A stretch of DNA of 64,000 nucleotides from Pandoraea communis (GCF_902459745.1 NZ_CABPSJ010000006.1:1-64000); one strand, 5' to 3'. Counted from the stretch's first letter, positions 19,375 to 28,813 are shown. The notes: generated by a model not told the origin, from the sequence alone. A program made the numbers and translations.

Positions 19375-20588
19375 TGACGAGCCCGAGCGCACCACAAGCC
19401 TCTCCCCCGCCGGCGCCACCGGCAAAGGCCAGCGTCGCGACGCCGCGCCGCGCGCATCTGTGGCGGCGGCATCTGGCAAACATCTACCGGCTCGGGGTGA
19501 AGGAGCTTTGGAGCCTGGTGCGCGACCCGATGATGCTGGTGCTCATCGTCTACACGTTCACGGCGTCGGTGTATTCGGCGGCCACGGCCCAGCCCGATAC
19601 GTTGCACGTCGCGCCGATTGCCATCGTGGACGAAGACGTGTCGCCGCTCTCGCAGCGTATCGTCTCGGCCTTCTATCCGCCGCAGTTCACGCTGCCGCGC
19701 ATGATTACGGCGAACGCCGTCGACCAGGGGATGGACGAGGGGGCATACACGTTCGCGTTGAACATTCCGCCAAATTTCCAGCGCGACATTCTGGCGGGAC
19801 GCACGGCGGAGGTGCAGCTCAATGTCGACGCGACTCGCATGAGTCAGGCGTTCTCGGGCAGTGGTTATGTGCAACAGATCGTGTCGGCGGAGGTGAGCGA
19901 ATTCCTTCAGCGATACCGGTCGACGCCGGAATTGCCGGTGGATCTGGCGTTGCGGGTGCGCTTTAACCCGACGCTGGAACGCGCGTGGTTCGGTGCGTTG
20001 ATGCAGATCATCAACAACATCACGATGCTCTCGATCATTCTCACGGGTGCCGCGCTCATTCGCGAGCGTGAGCACGGCACGATCGAGCATTTGCTCGTCA
20101 TGCCGGTGACACCGGCCGAGATCATGCTGGCGAAGGTCTGGTCGATGGGGCTGGTGGTGCTGATCGCGGCAGGCATGTCGCTCTGGTTGATCGTGAGCGG
20201 CGCGCTGCATGTGCCGATTGGCGGTTCGGTGGCGCTGTTCATGCTGGGCGCGACGCTGCATCTGTTCGCCACCACGTCGATGGGCATCTATCTGGCGACG
20301 CTCGCCCGCTCGATGCCGCAGTTCGGTATGTTGATGATTCTTGTACTGCTGCCGCTGCAAATGCTCTCCGGCGGAATCACCCCGCGCGAGAGCATGCCGA
20401 AGGCGGTGCAAGACGTCATGCTCGCCGCACCCACGACGCATTTCGTGGAGTTGGGTCAGGCGATTCTGTTCCGTGGCGCCGGCATCGGCGTCGTGTGGGT
20501 GCAGTTCGTGGCGCTGACCGTCATCGGCGCCGTGTTCTTTGCTTTCTCGCTGCGACGTTTTCGCCGCACGCTCAGTTCGATGGCGTAG
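19374..20588 (+). CDS. yhhJ: ABC-2 type permease (YhhJ-like)
   Basis: This 404-residue inner-membrane permease pairs with the membrane half of the preceding RbbA-like protein. It has an N-terminal helix (MMLVLIVYTFTASVYSAAT), a long periplasmic domain (about 70-210) and a C-terminal bundle with the ABC-2 segments LIREREHGTIEHLLVMPVTP and LLPLQMLSGGITPRESMP. The ATG at 19374 overlaps the preceding TGA, giving tight coupling; a GTG three bases earlier is an alternative. It completes an OM factor-adaptor-ATPase-permease exporter operon. Confidence 0.92.
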   Translation: MTSPSAPQASPPPAPPAKASVATPRRAHLWRRHLANIYRLGVKELWSLVRDPMMLVLIVYTFTASVYSAATAQPDTLHVAPIAIVDEDVSPLSQRIVSAFYPPQFTLPRMITANAVDQGMDEGAYTFALNIPPNFQRDILAGRTAEVQLNVDATRMSQAFSGSGYVQQIVSAEVSEFLQRYRSTPELPVDLALRVRFNPTLERAWFGALMQIINNITMLSIILTGAALIREREHGTIEHLLVMPVTPAEIMLAKVWSMGLVVLIAAGMSLWLIVSGALHVPIGGSVALFMLGATLHLFATTSMGIYLATLARSMPQFGMLMILVLLPLQMLSGGITPRESMPKAVQDVMLAAPTTHFVELGQAILFRGAGIGVVWVQFVALTVIGAVFFAFSLRRFRRTLSSMA

Positions 20589-20647
20589 TGCCTGCGCCTG
20601 CGCGCCGTTCGCCAACCCTGTCATGCCGGATTCGTGAGGTCGTTGCC

Positions 20648-23062
20648 ATGCCTGCCAAGTCGTCTGCCGCACTCGAACGTCGGTCTTCCCGCGCCACGGC
20701 GTCTGCTGGTGCAGCCAAAGCTGCCGATGCCCCGTGGCTTGCCGCCAACCCGTGGCTGGCCAACGTGCCGTGGATGGCCGCCGCCGCCGAGTATGCCGTC
20801 GATGCTTGGCAACGCAGCGTGCTGTACGCCGACGTCATGCGTCAGCGCGGCAACCAGTATCAGGCGCACCTCGCCGAATCGGCGCCGAACGTGCTCGACT
20901 TCGCCGCGGAGGTGGTGCTCGATGCGCACGACTTGCCGCGTCCGTGCAACTACGCGCTGGTGCGCATTCTGCCGCCGGACGATACGCCGACGCGGCCGAA
21001 TGCTCGCCCGTTTGTCGTGGTCGATCCACGCGCAGGTCACGGCCCGGGCATCGGCGGCTTTAAGCCGGACAGCGAGATCGGTGCCGCCCTGCGAGCGGGG
21101 CATCCGTGCTATTTCGTGGGCTTTCTGCCCGATCCTGTTCCCGGCCAGACGGTTGAAGATGTGATGCACGCGGAGGCCGCGTTTCTGGAGAAGGTGATTT
21201 CTCTGCATCCCGAGAGTGCGGGCAAACCGGCGGTCATCGGTAATTGTCAGGCGGGCTGGCAGGTGTTGATGACGGCGGCGATGCGTCCGGAACTGTTCGG
21301 GCCGATCATCGTGGCCGGGGCACCGCTGTCCTATTGGGCGGGGTGGCGCGGGCGCAATCCGATGCGATATTCGGGAGGACTGCTCGGTGGCAGTTGGCTG
21401 ACGGCGCTCACGAGCGATCTGGGCGACGGGCGCTTCGACGGCGCCTGGCTGGTGCAGAACTTCGAGAATCTCGACCCGGCCAATACGCTGTGGCACAAGA
21501 AGTATCACCTTTACGCCAACGTGGACACGGAAGCGCCGCGCTATCTCGGTTTTGAGAAGTACTGGGGCGGGCATGTGTTTCTGAACGCGCAGGAGATGCA
21601 GTACATCGTCGACAATCTGTTTGTCGGCAACCGGCTGACGAGCGCGGAGTTGATCACGAGCGACGGCATCCGGATCGATCTGCGAAATATCCGCTCGCCT
21701 ATCGTGGTGTTTTGCTCGTACGGCGACAACATTACGCCGCCGCCACAGGCGTTGGGCTTCGTGACGGATATGTATCGCGACGACTCGGAAGTGCTCAGTC
21801 ACGATCAGACGATTGTGTACGCCACGCATGACAGCATCGGCCACCTCGGCATTTTCGTGTCGGGCAGCACCGGGCGTAAGGAGCACCGCGAGTTCGTCAA
21901 CAATATCGATCTGATTGACGTGCTGCCTGCCGGGATCTATCAAGCACAGATCGCCGACAAGACGGAAGATACGCCGCATCGGGAGTTGATCGACGGCGAT
22001 TACGTGATGTCGATTCAGCAACGCAGCGTCGAGGATGTGCGCGCCATTGTCCAACCGGACGCCGAGAGCGATCGGCGTTTTGCAGCGGTGGCACATCTCT
22101 CTGACATCAATCTCGGGTTGTATCGCAGTCTCGTGCAGCCGTGGGTGCGCGCGATGGTCACGCCGAATTCGGCATACTGGATGCGCGTGCTGCATCCGCT
22201 GCGCGTGAGTTACGAGCTTTGGTCGGATCGCAATCCATTTGCCGTGCCGTTCGCCGCGAAAGCGGCGCGCGTGCGCGAGACGCGCCATCCGGTGCCGTCG
22301 GACAATCCATTCCTTGCGCTGGAATCGGCGGTGTCGAGCGCCATCGAGCAATCGCTCAATTTCTATCGCGATACACGCGACGATGGCTTTGAGAAGGCCT
22401 TCGAACTGATTTACGGACAGCAATGGGTGCAAGCGCTCGCCGGGTTGCGCGGCAGCGACGGTGCGGCGGTTCGGGTGCATCCCGGCACATCGCCGGAGCA
22501 CATCGCGTTCGTCAAGGACACGCTGACGCATCGCCGTCACGAACTACACCAGGGCGGATTGCTCGAAGCCGGCATTCGCGCACTGCTCTGGGTGCATCGT
22601 CTGCACGGTGAAGCCGACGAACGGCAATTCAACCTCGCTCGCTCGCTGGTACGCGGCGAGAGCGATATTTCGATCGAGCGCTTCCGCGAAGTGATCCGCC
22701 GTCAGGCCGGGTTGCTGCGCATGGCACCCGACGCAGCGATGGCCGCGATTCCCGGCATGCTCTCCCATTCGACACCGGCGAACATCCGGCGCGTGGCGAA
22801 GGCCGTGAAGGATCTCAGCCTCGCCGTTCCGCTCGATGGCGGCGAGCAAAACGATCTGCAACAAGTGCTGGCGGTCTTTGAAAACGCCGCTTTGCAGCAG
22901 AAGGCCTCCACGGAGCACGCTCCCGCGCCAAGGAAAACCGGCGCACGCGCCGCAACGCCCAACGCCGCACCACGCAAGCGCTCCCCAGCCGCAAAGACTA
23001 GCACCACCGCCGCGAAAACCATTCGCTCAGCGAGTGCCCCAAAAACCAGGAAGGCCCGCTGA
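20648..23062 (+). CDS. DUF3141 alpha/beta-hydrolase related to PHA synthases
   Basis: This 804-residue protein is recognised as a DUF3141 family member, distantly related to class III poly-hydroxyalkanoate synthases. The nucleophile elbow is GNCQAGW near residue 200, a Cys-containing GxCxG box as in PHA synthases. The later segments IVVFCSYGDNITPPPQAL and ATHDSIGHLGIFVSG are where the acid and histidine of a catalytic triad would be expected. A Lys/Ala/Pro-rich, basic C-terminal tail of about 60 residues resembles nucleoid- or granule-binding tails. It starts 60 bases after yhhJ and may be cotranscribed. Whether it polymerises or hydrolyses a thioester or polymer is not known. Confidence 0.8.
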   Translation: MPAKSSAALERRSSRATASAGAAKAADAPWLAANPWLANVPWMAAAAEYAVDAWQRSVLYADVMRQRGNQYQAHLAESAPNVLDFAAEVVLDAHDLPRPCNYALVRILPPDDTPTRPNARPFVVVDPRAGHGPGIGGFKPDSEIGAALRAGHPCYFVGFLPDPVPGQTVEDVMHAEAAFLEKVISLHPESAGKPAVIGNCQAGWQVLMTAAMRPELFGPIIVAGAPLSYWAGWRGRNPMRYSGGLLGGSWLTALTSDLGDGRFDGAWLVQNFENLDPANTLWHKKYHLYANVDTEAPRYLGFEKYWGGHVFLNAQEMQYIVDNLFVGNRLTSAELITSDGIRIDLRNIRSPIVVFCSYGDNITPPPQALGFVTDMYRDDSEVLSHDQTIVYATHDSIGHLGIFVSGSTGRKEHREFVNNIDLIDVLPAGIYQAQIADKTEDTPHRELIDGDYVMSIQQRSVEDVRAIVQPDAESDRRFAAVAHLSDINLGLYRSLVQPWVRAMVTPNSAYWMRVLHPLRVSYELWSDRNPFAVPFAAKAARVRETRHPVPSDNPFLALESAVSSAIEQSLNFYRDTRDDGFEKAFELIYGQQWVQALAGLRGSDGAAVRVHPGTSPEHIAFVKDTLTHRRHELHQGGLLEAGIRALLWVHRLHGEADERQFNLARSLVRGESDISIERFREVIRRQAGLLRMAPDAAMAAIPGMLSHSTPANIRRVAKAVKDLSLAVPLDGGEQNDLQQVLAVFENAALQQKASTEHAPAPRKTGARAATPNAAPRKRSPAAKTSTTAAKTIRSASAPKTRKAR

Positions 23063-23098
23063 ACTCTCACCACGGGCGATGCACCGGTCAACCCCCAG

Positions 23099-24511
23099 TC
23101 ATCGCCCAATCGGCACATAGAGCCTTGCCATCAAACCACCACCCTCGCGTGCCGCAAACTCCACAGTAGCGCCGAAGCGCGACGCTATCGCCCTCACTAT
23201 CGATATCCCCAATCCCGCCCCCTCTCCCCCCCGCCAGCCCCGATCCCCTCGCCAGAATCGCTGCCCCATTTGCTCCGCCTGCTCAGGCGTAAGACCCGGC
23301 CCCCAATCCCCCACCTCTATGCAATACCGCCGCCGATGCTCGTCCATCTCCACCGTCACATCCACACGACTCCCCTCAGGCGAGTAACGCATCGCGTTGT
23401 CCACAAGGTTTCTCACCGCCGTGCCCAGCATCGAATGTGGCACCACCGTGCCACGGTCTTCACACGCCATGCTAAAAACCACCCGTGGCCCCCCACGACG
23501 GACCGGAGCCCCATTCCTCCACTCAGACATAGACCCAACTCGCGGCGGAACGGGGCCCCGATCCGTCTCCTCCCATTCGATCAATACCTCCTCTATCACC
23601 TCGCGCACCGACCCGCACATGTCCTGCTCATGTGCCGGCGCCTCAGCACGCGCCAACGTCATCATCTGATCCAGCGTATGCCGTAATCGTCGTACACCTA
23701 CGCCCGCCATATATATCGCCCTTCTGGCCGGCTCTCCCCCCGTTATCTCCGCTACCTGCAAGTGGGTGTCCACCGCCGTCAGCGGCGTGCGCAGTTCATG
23801 CGCCGCCGCATCCGTGAACGCCCTCTGGTACGCCAATGCCTGCGTCAAACGATCCAATAATCCATTTAATGCCGACACTACCGGACGTAACTCCGTCGGG
23901 GCACGCCCCAAATCAATCGGCGCCGTGTCGTCCGCACGCTTGTCGCGCAACGTCGCACGTAATGTCTCCAACGGCGATAAACCCCGGCCTATGCCTATCC
24001 ACAACGCAATCAATCCACCCACGACAGCAATCAGAAACGGTACGCCCGCCGCTCTCAACAATGCATGGCTCAGGCCCGCTCGCTTCTCCAACCAATCCGC
24101 CGTCATGACCTGATACCCCCGGTCATCCTGCAACACATATATTCGCCAACGCTTTCCATCAATCTCCATCGTGCTGAAACCCATCGGGAACGCCTTTTCT
24201 TCCGCCTGCGGCCCACCATCGGTCCGCGCCAACACCACGCCCTGCACCGAACGTATTTCACACGCTATGCCGTCGTCGGTGCCCACGCGTATCACCTCTC
24301 CCCAATCCGACTGCCCCGCACTCGGCCCCAACGGCGATAACGCTACCCGCGCCAACAAACCCGATACCATCCGGGCCGACATCGCCAAACGTTGATCCAG
24401 TGCCCTGTCGAGATTGGCCTCCACCCCTCGCATCATCCATCCCGCCGCCACCACCCAAAGCACTATCAACGCAATACCGGCAATCAATACCGCTCTCAGT
24501 CGAAGGCTCAT
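23099..24511 (-). CDS. Two-component sensor histidine kinase (QseC/PmrB type)
   Basis: This 470-residue inner-membrane kinase has two transmembrane helices (about 7-27 and 153-176) flanking a periplasmic domain. After these come a HAMP-like linker and the phospho-acceptor motif AAAHELRTPLTAV near residue 237. The ATP-binding domain has an N box LVDNAMRYSPEGS, a G1 box GDWGPGLTPEQ and a G2 box GAGLGISIV. Its ATG overlaps the regulator stop (ATGA). Compared with its neighbours the coding strand is unusually rich in G-, T- and A-ending codons and poor in C-ending ones, suggesting a different origin. The signal is unknown. Confidence 0.93.
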   Translation of the reverse strand: MSLRLRAVLIAGIALIVLWVVAAGWMMRGVEANLDRALDQRLAMSARMVSGLLARVALSPLGPSAGQSDWGEVIRVGTDDGIACEIRSVQGVVLARTDGGPQAEEKAFPMGFSTMEIDGKRWRIYVLQDDRGYQVMTADWLEKRAGLSHALLRAAGVPFLIAVVGGLIALWIGIGRGLSPLETLRATLRDKRADDTAPIDLGRAPTELRPVVSALNGLLDRLTQALAYQRAFTDAAAHELRTPLTAVDTHLQVAEITGGEPARRAIYMAGVGVRRLRHTLDQMMTLARAEAPAHEQDMCGSVREVIEEVLIEWEETDRGPVPPRVGSMSEWRNGAPVRRGGPRVVFSMACEDRGTVVPHSMLGTAVRNLVDNAMRYSPEGSRVDVTVEMDEHRRRYCIEVGDWGPGLTPEQAEQMGQRFWRGDRGWRGGEGAGLGISIVRAIASRFGATVEFAAREGGGLMARLYVPIGR

Positions 24512-25173
24512 GACAACTTCCACCCCAATCGATATCCCAAACCACGCGCCGTTTGAATGACCTCACACCCCAATTTGCGACGCACGTTGTGGATGTGAAC
24601 GTTCAACGCATTACTGTTGACCCGCTCCGACAAACCATACATCCGCTCGTGCAACATGTCCGGCGTCAACCATCGCCCCCGTGTACTCGCCAAATGCGTC
24701 AGCAAGTCAACCTCCTTGCGCGACAATTCGACCGGCTCACCATCAAGCCACGCCAAACCACTCGCCGGCTCCAATCGCAACGGGCCAGCGTCTATGACCT
24801 GCGAAGCCCGCCCCTGCACGCGACGCATCAACGCATGCAATCGCGCCCCCAACTCGCGCAAATCGAACGGCTTGACCATGTAGTCATCCGCCCCGCCATT
24901 CAATCCCGCAATCCGATGTTCGATGGCATCGCGCGCAGTCAGGATGAGGACAGGTACATCAGGCTCCACCGCCCGGATCTTTGCCAAAACCCCGAGACCG
25001 TCACCGTCTGGCAAACCCAGATCAAGCACCAACGCATCGAACGTGTTTTCCGCATGCGCAGACACCGCCGCCAACCCGCTCGCCGCATGCTCAACAGCAA
25101 TGCCCAACGCCTCCAACCCCGCGACAGTGCCGCTCGCAATCAACGCATCATCCTCAACCAGCAACACTCGCAT
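24508..25173 (-). CDS. OmpR-family response regulator (QseB/PmrA type)
   Basis: This 221-residue regulator has an N-terminal receiver domain with acidic pocket VEDDAL, phospho-acceptor Asp in ALVLDLGLPDGDG (about residue 51) and switch lysine in YMVKPFDL. Its C-terminal winged helix has SRKEVDLLTHLAS, then NALNVHIHNVRRKLG, then a final RGLGYRLG. It is cotranscribed with the overlapping kinase gene and divergent from dsbD. The direct repeat at 25288-25304 resembles a PmrA/QseB-type box, so it could control itself and the dsbD operon. Confidence 0.94.
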   Translation of the reverse strand: MRVLLVEDDALIASGTVAGLEALGIAVEHAASGLAAVSAHAENTFDALVLDLGLPDGDGLGVLAKIRAVEPDVPVLILTARDAIEHRIAGLNGGADDYMVKPFDLRELGARLHALMRRVQGRASQVIDAGPLRLEPASGLAWLDGEPVELSRKEVDLLTHLASTRGRWLTPDMLHERMYGLSERVNSNALNVHIHNVRRKLGCEVIQTARGLGYRLGWKLS

Positions 25174-25204
25174 GAATCCGTACCTCCCTTGAATACCGCT
25201 TCAT

Positions 25205-25223
25205 GTTACGTAATTTGCGTAAC
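25205..25223. repeat. Imperfect 19-bp palindrome upstream of the response regulator
   Basis: GTTACGTAA-T-TTGCGTAAC pairs at eight of nine positions. It starts 32 bases upstream of the response-regulator start, in the divergent promoter region, and is a candidate protein-binding site of unknown owner. Confidence 0.45.
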
Positions 25224-25287
25224 TCACCGAGCATCATTCCGCGCGGTGAACGCGTGGCTCGGCGCATAACCAACAGACACCGCGGGC

Positions 25288-25304
25288 GTTAACTCTCGGT
25301 TAAT
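25288..25304. promoter_or_regulatory. PmrA/QseB-box-like direct repeat upstream of dsbD
   Basis: GTTAAC-TCTCG-GTTAAT is two hexamers in the same direction with 11-base spacing. This fits the TTAA-N7-TTAA layout of boxes bound by PmrA/QseB-type regulators. It lies 52 bases before the dsbD TTG start and 115 bases before the regulator gene. Confidence 0.5.
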
Positions 25305-25355
25305 CGGCGCAGGGCACGCTCTAGCCTGCTTTGGAACGCCTTCAGGAGAAGAGAT

Positions 25356-27170
25356 TTGCTACGCCGATTTTTCTACATCTTTGTGATTTTTCTCGGCACG
25401 CTCGGCGGGATGCGCGCCGCCGATGCGTTTCCCTGGCAAAGCGAGTCGAAGTTCCTCGACGCGTCTCAGGTACTCACACTCTCCCCTGTCACCGAGGTGG
25501 ACGGTCATATCGAAATCGTTGGCAACATTGCTAAGGATTACTACGTTTACCGGCATTCGCTACGCGCGGAAGATGTCTCCGGCCAGCCGCTCGATCTGAC
25601 GCTCTCCGACGGAGCGAAGCATACGGACGAGTTCTTCGGCGACACCGAGATCTATACCCGTGACGCCCTGCGCATTCGTCTGCCCTTGGCAACGTCAGGC
25701 CCCGTGACGCTGCACTGGCAAGGCTGCTCAGAAGCAGGCATCTGCTATCCACCCCAGACGATGCAAGTCGCGTTGCCTGCCGGCTCGACATCAGTTATCA
25801 ATGCCCCCGCAGTCTCCGTGGCGCCCCCCGCCGCCTCCATCGATGCCGTCGATGCCCCGCTCGCTGAAGATCAGGCCGCAGCGCAGCGGCTCGCCACGGT
25901 CGGCCCCGTCGCTGCCACGCTGCTGTTTTTCGGCTTCGGCTTGCTGCTGGCCTTCACGCCATGCACGTTGCCGATGATCCCCATCGTCTCGACGATGGTC
26001 GTGGGCAATCGTCCCGCGCCGTTGCGAGCGCTGGCACTCTCGCTGTCATACGTGCTGGCGATGGCACTCACTTATGCCTCGGTCGGCGTCGCGGCCGGCC
26101 TGGCCGGCGCCAATTTACAGGCCGCGCTGCAATCTCCATGGCTGCTCGGCGCCTTCGCGGGCCTCTTTCTCGTGCTGGCAGCCTCGCTGTTCGGTCTGTT
26201 CGAACTGCGCCTGCCCGCGTTCGTGACGAATCGACTCGACGCCGCCGGACAACAACGTACCGGTGGCAGTCTCGTCGGCGCCGCCGCACTCGGTTTTCTC
26301 TCCGCACTGCTCGTCGGCCCGTGCATGACCGCCCCGCTGGCCGGCGCTCTGCTCTATATCGGCCAGACAGGCAACGCGTGGATAGGCGGCATCGCGCTGT
26401 TCGCGCTGGGACTCGGCATGGGACTGCCGCTACTCGTCATCGCCATGTTCGGCTCGCGGGTTCTGCCCCGTCCGGGCCCGTGGATGGTACGCGTGCGCAT
26501 TGCATTCGCCTACGTGATGACGGGTATGGCCGTTCTGATGTTGAGCCGCTTCCTGCCCGGCAACGTCAGCCTCCTGCTCTGGGGTACCCTCGGCCTCGGA
26601 CTGGCCGTCGGATTCGCCGCATGGGCATGGACGCTGCGCGGGAAACCGTCCGGCTGGACACTGATGTTCGCGTCGGCGTTCGCCGGTGTCTGGTCGGTGT
26701 TCATGCTCGTGGGGGCAGCGTCCGGCAACGATTCCGCACTGCGTCCGCTGGAACGCGCGGCCCCCGCAATCATGAACAGCGCAAATGCGCACAGCGCGAA
26801 GGCGTTCGAGTATGTGAGCGTCAAATCGGCGGAGGATGTGGACGCACGCATCGCGCAAGCTGCCGCGAAAGGGCAATGGACGTTGATCGATTTCTACGCT
26901 GACTGGTGCGTAAGTTGCCATGTCATCGAACGCAATGTGTTCGGCGATCCGACTGTCGCCGCGCGGCTCGCACGTATGCAGGTGCTGCGCCCGGACGTGA
27001 CGAAGAACGACAAGATCGATCAGGCCCTGATGAAACGCTGGGGTGTGCTCGGCCCGCCCACGCTCATTCTCATCGACGCAAATGGCGAGGAGGTGCGCGC
27101 GCAGCGCTCGGTCGGCGAACTCGATGCGCGTAGCTTCCTGCGCCGCCTCGACACCGCGGGGATGGTATGA
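25356..27170 (+). CDS. dsbD: Thiol:disulfide interchange protein DsbD
   Basis: This 604-residue inner-membrane reductase carries electrons from cytoplasmic thioredoxin to periplasmic isomerases. All three modules are present. The first is a signal peptide and periplasmic alpha domain with the pair in GCSEAGICYPPQ (about 128-134). The second is an eight-helix core with cysteines in LAFTPCTLPMIPI (~202) and LVGPCMTAPLAG (~322). The third is a C-terminal thioredoxin domain with DWCVSCHVIE (~517). Initiation is at TTG, supported by AGGAG 7-8 bases upstream and no better ATG. It overlaps tlpA by four bases; a PmrA-like box lies upstream. Confidence 0.96.
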   Translation: MLRRFFYIFVIFLGTLGGMRAADAFPWQSESKFLDASQVLTLSPVTEVDGHIEIVGNIAKDYYVYRHSLRAEDVSGQPLDLTLSDGAKHTDEFFGDTEIYTRDALRIRLPLATSGPVTLHWQGCSEAGICYPPQTMQVALPAGSTSVINAPAVSVAPPAASIDAVDAPLAEDQAAAQRLATVGPVAATLLFFGFGLLLAFTPCTLPMIPIVSTMVVGNRPAPLRALALSLSYVLAMALTYASVGVAAGLAGANLQAALQSPWLLGAFAGLFLVLAASLFGLFELRLPAFVTNRLDAAGQQRTGGSLVGAAALGFLSALLVGPCMTAPLAGALLYIGQTGNAWIGGIALFALGLGMGLPLLVIAMFGSRVLPRPGPWMVRVRIAFAYVMTGMAVLMLSRFLPGNVSLLLWGTLGLGLAVGFAAWAWTLRGKPSGWTLMFASAFAGVWSVFMLVGAASGNDSALRPLERAAPAIMNSANAHSAKAFEYVSVKSAEDVDARIAQAAAKGQWTLIDFYADWCVSCHVIERNVFGDPTVAARLARMQVLRPDVTKNDKIDQALMKRWGVLGPPTLILIDANGEEVRAQRSVGELDARSFLRRLDTAGMV

Positions 27171-27997
27171 CCGGTCTCGGCCCCTTCTCGATACAGACGG
27201 TCGCCGTGGCGGCAGCGATGGGGGTGGCGTGGCTCGTCGCGCGCTATCTCCTGCGCAGCACTGACACCACGTCGCGCCGCACCGCCGCCAGCACGCTCCT
27301 CGACGCGCTCTTCATCGGCCTGCTCGCCGCGCGCATCGCCTACGTGCTGCGCTGGTGGCCGGAATACTTCGCGACCCCGCTGTCCATCATCGCGATTGGC
27401 GACGGCGGATTCAATGTCTGGGCCGGCCTGCCCGCCGCCCTCGGCTGGGCGTTGTGGCGCATGAAACGTCAGCCCTCCGGGCGCCGCCCGATGCTGTACG
27501 GCTTCGCCGCAGGCGTAGCGATCTGGGCCGCCGCACAGGCAGGCTTGAGCGTCCTGCAACGCACCGCGCCGCCGCTGCCGTCATTGACACTCTCCACAAC
27601 GGATGGCCGCACCGTCTCACTCGACACCTATCGCGGCAGTCCCGTCGTGATGAATCTGTGGGCAAGCTGGTGCCCGCCGTGCCGACGCGAAATGCCGGTG
27701 CTGGAAAAAGCGCAGGCCGACTACCCCGACGTGCGGTTCCTGTTGATCAATCAGGGCGAGTCCGCGCATACGGTTGAAGCGTTCATTCAGTCGCAGGGCC
27801 TTCAGTTCGACGATCTGCTGCTCGATCCTGCGTCGCAAGGCATGCAGGCGGCCGGTGCACGCGGGCTGCCCACCACGTTGTTCTTCGATGCCCACGGCCG
27901 TCTGGTTGACACTCATCTGGGCGAACTCACAGCGGCGCGTCTGCGCGCCACGCTGCAAGGCCGTCTTCACCAATCCCCGGCACCTCGTACGCCATAG
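27167..27997 (+). CDS. Membrane-anchored TlpA-family thiol reductase with Lgt-like N-terminus
   Basis: This 276-residue protein has an N-terminal multi-helix part (about 1-125) resembling the start of prolipoprotein diacylglyceryl transferase, seen in GLLAARIAYVLRWWPEYF and GGFNVWAGLPAALGWALW. A periplasmic thioredoxin-like domain follows, with active site WASWCPPCRREMP near residues 165-172 and cis-Pro region ARGLPTTLFFD. The Lgt-like part is too short and lacks enough of the fold to be a working transferase, so it is read as a membrane anchor. It overlaps dsbD by ATGA and precedes dsbG by 9 bases, so it probably receives electrons from DsbD. Confidence 0.9.
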   Translation: MTGLGPFSIQTVAVAAAMGVAWLVARYLLRSTDTTSRRTAASTLLDALFIGLLAARIAYVLRWWPEYFATPLSIIAIGDGGFNVWAGLPAALGWALWRMKRQPSGRRPMLYGFAAGVAIWAAAQAGLSVLQRTAPPLPSLTLSTTDGRTVSLDTYRGSPVVMNLWASWCPPCRREMPVLEKAQADYPDVRFLLINQGESAHTVEAFIQSQGLQFDDLLLDPASQGMQAAGARGLPTTLFFDAHGRLVDTHLGELTAARLRATLQGRLHQSPAPRTP

Positions 27998-28006
27998 GAG
28001 TCATCG

Positions 28007-28813
28007 ATGTCTGTTCGTAAGTTTCTTATTTCCGCTCTGATCGCCGTGCCGGCGCTCGCCGCCGCGGCCTATGCGATTGTCTCCGGCAACGCCGGTACCT
28101 CGGGCAAGGCGGCGGCCGACCAGGACACCCCAGCCGTTGTTCAGGCGCTGGTACGCGAAGGTTTGGCGGATTTACGTCCGTTCGACACCGGTACGGAGCT
28201 TCGCGGCTTCGCCGGGACGGCGGAACAACATCCCGTCGCCCTCTACGTGCTGCGCGACGGCACAGCCATCGTCGGCACCCGCATCGACGCCGACGGCAAG
28301 CCGATGGATATGGAGCGCATCAGTCACCTCATCGCCGAGCCGACCAGCGAAGCCGTCTGGTCGAAACTCGCCGCCTCGACCTGGGTGCAGGACGGCAAAG
28401 CGGACGCCCCGCGCGTGGTGTACACGTTCAGCGACCCGAATTGCCCCTACTGCAATCGCTTCTGGGAAGCGGCACGCCCTTGGGTCGATTCGGGCAAGGT
28501 GCAGTTGCGCCACATCATGGTCGGTGTCATCAAGGCCGACAGCAGCGCGAAGGCAGCCGCCATTCTCGGCGCTCCCGATCCCGCCGCCGCGTTGTTGCAA
28601 AACGAACGGCAGCTCGCCAGCGGCGGCATCGCGCCAGCGCCGAGCGTGTCACCCGATATCGCCCGCACGCTCGACGCTCATCAACAACTGATGACGGAGC
28701 TTGGGTTTCGCGGTACGCCCGGCATCGTCTATCGCGACGACGAGGGCCTGATTCAACGCGTGAATGGCATGCCGCGCCCCGCAGCGTTGGCATCGGTACT
28801 CGGCCCTCGCTGA
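28007..28813 (+). CDS. dsbG: Periplasmic disulfide isomerase/sulfenic-acid reductase DsbG
   Basis: This 268-residue exported protein has a signal peptide (about 1-24), an N-terminal dimerisation domain and a thioredoxin fold with active site FSDPNCPYCNRFW near residue 145. The spacing and the RGTPGIVYRDDEG cis-Pro segment fit DsbG rather than DsbC. DsbG-type proteins protect single cysteines from over-oxidation and correct disulfides, kept reduced by DsbD, the first gene of this operon. AGGAG lies 7 bases before the start. Confidence 0.92.
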   Translation: MSVRKFLISALIAVPALAAAAYAIVSGNAGTSGKAAADQDTPAVVQALVREGLADLRPFDTGTELRGFAGTAEQHPVALYVLRDGTAIVGTRIDADGKPMDMERISHLIAEPTSEAVWSKLAASTWVQDGKADAPRVVYTFSDPNCPYCNRFWEAARPWVDSGKVQLRHIMVGVIKADSSAKAAAILGAPDPAAALLQNERQLASGGIAPAPSVSPDIARTLDAHQQLMTELGFRGTPGIVYRDDEGLIQRVNGMPRPAALASVLGPR

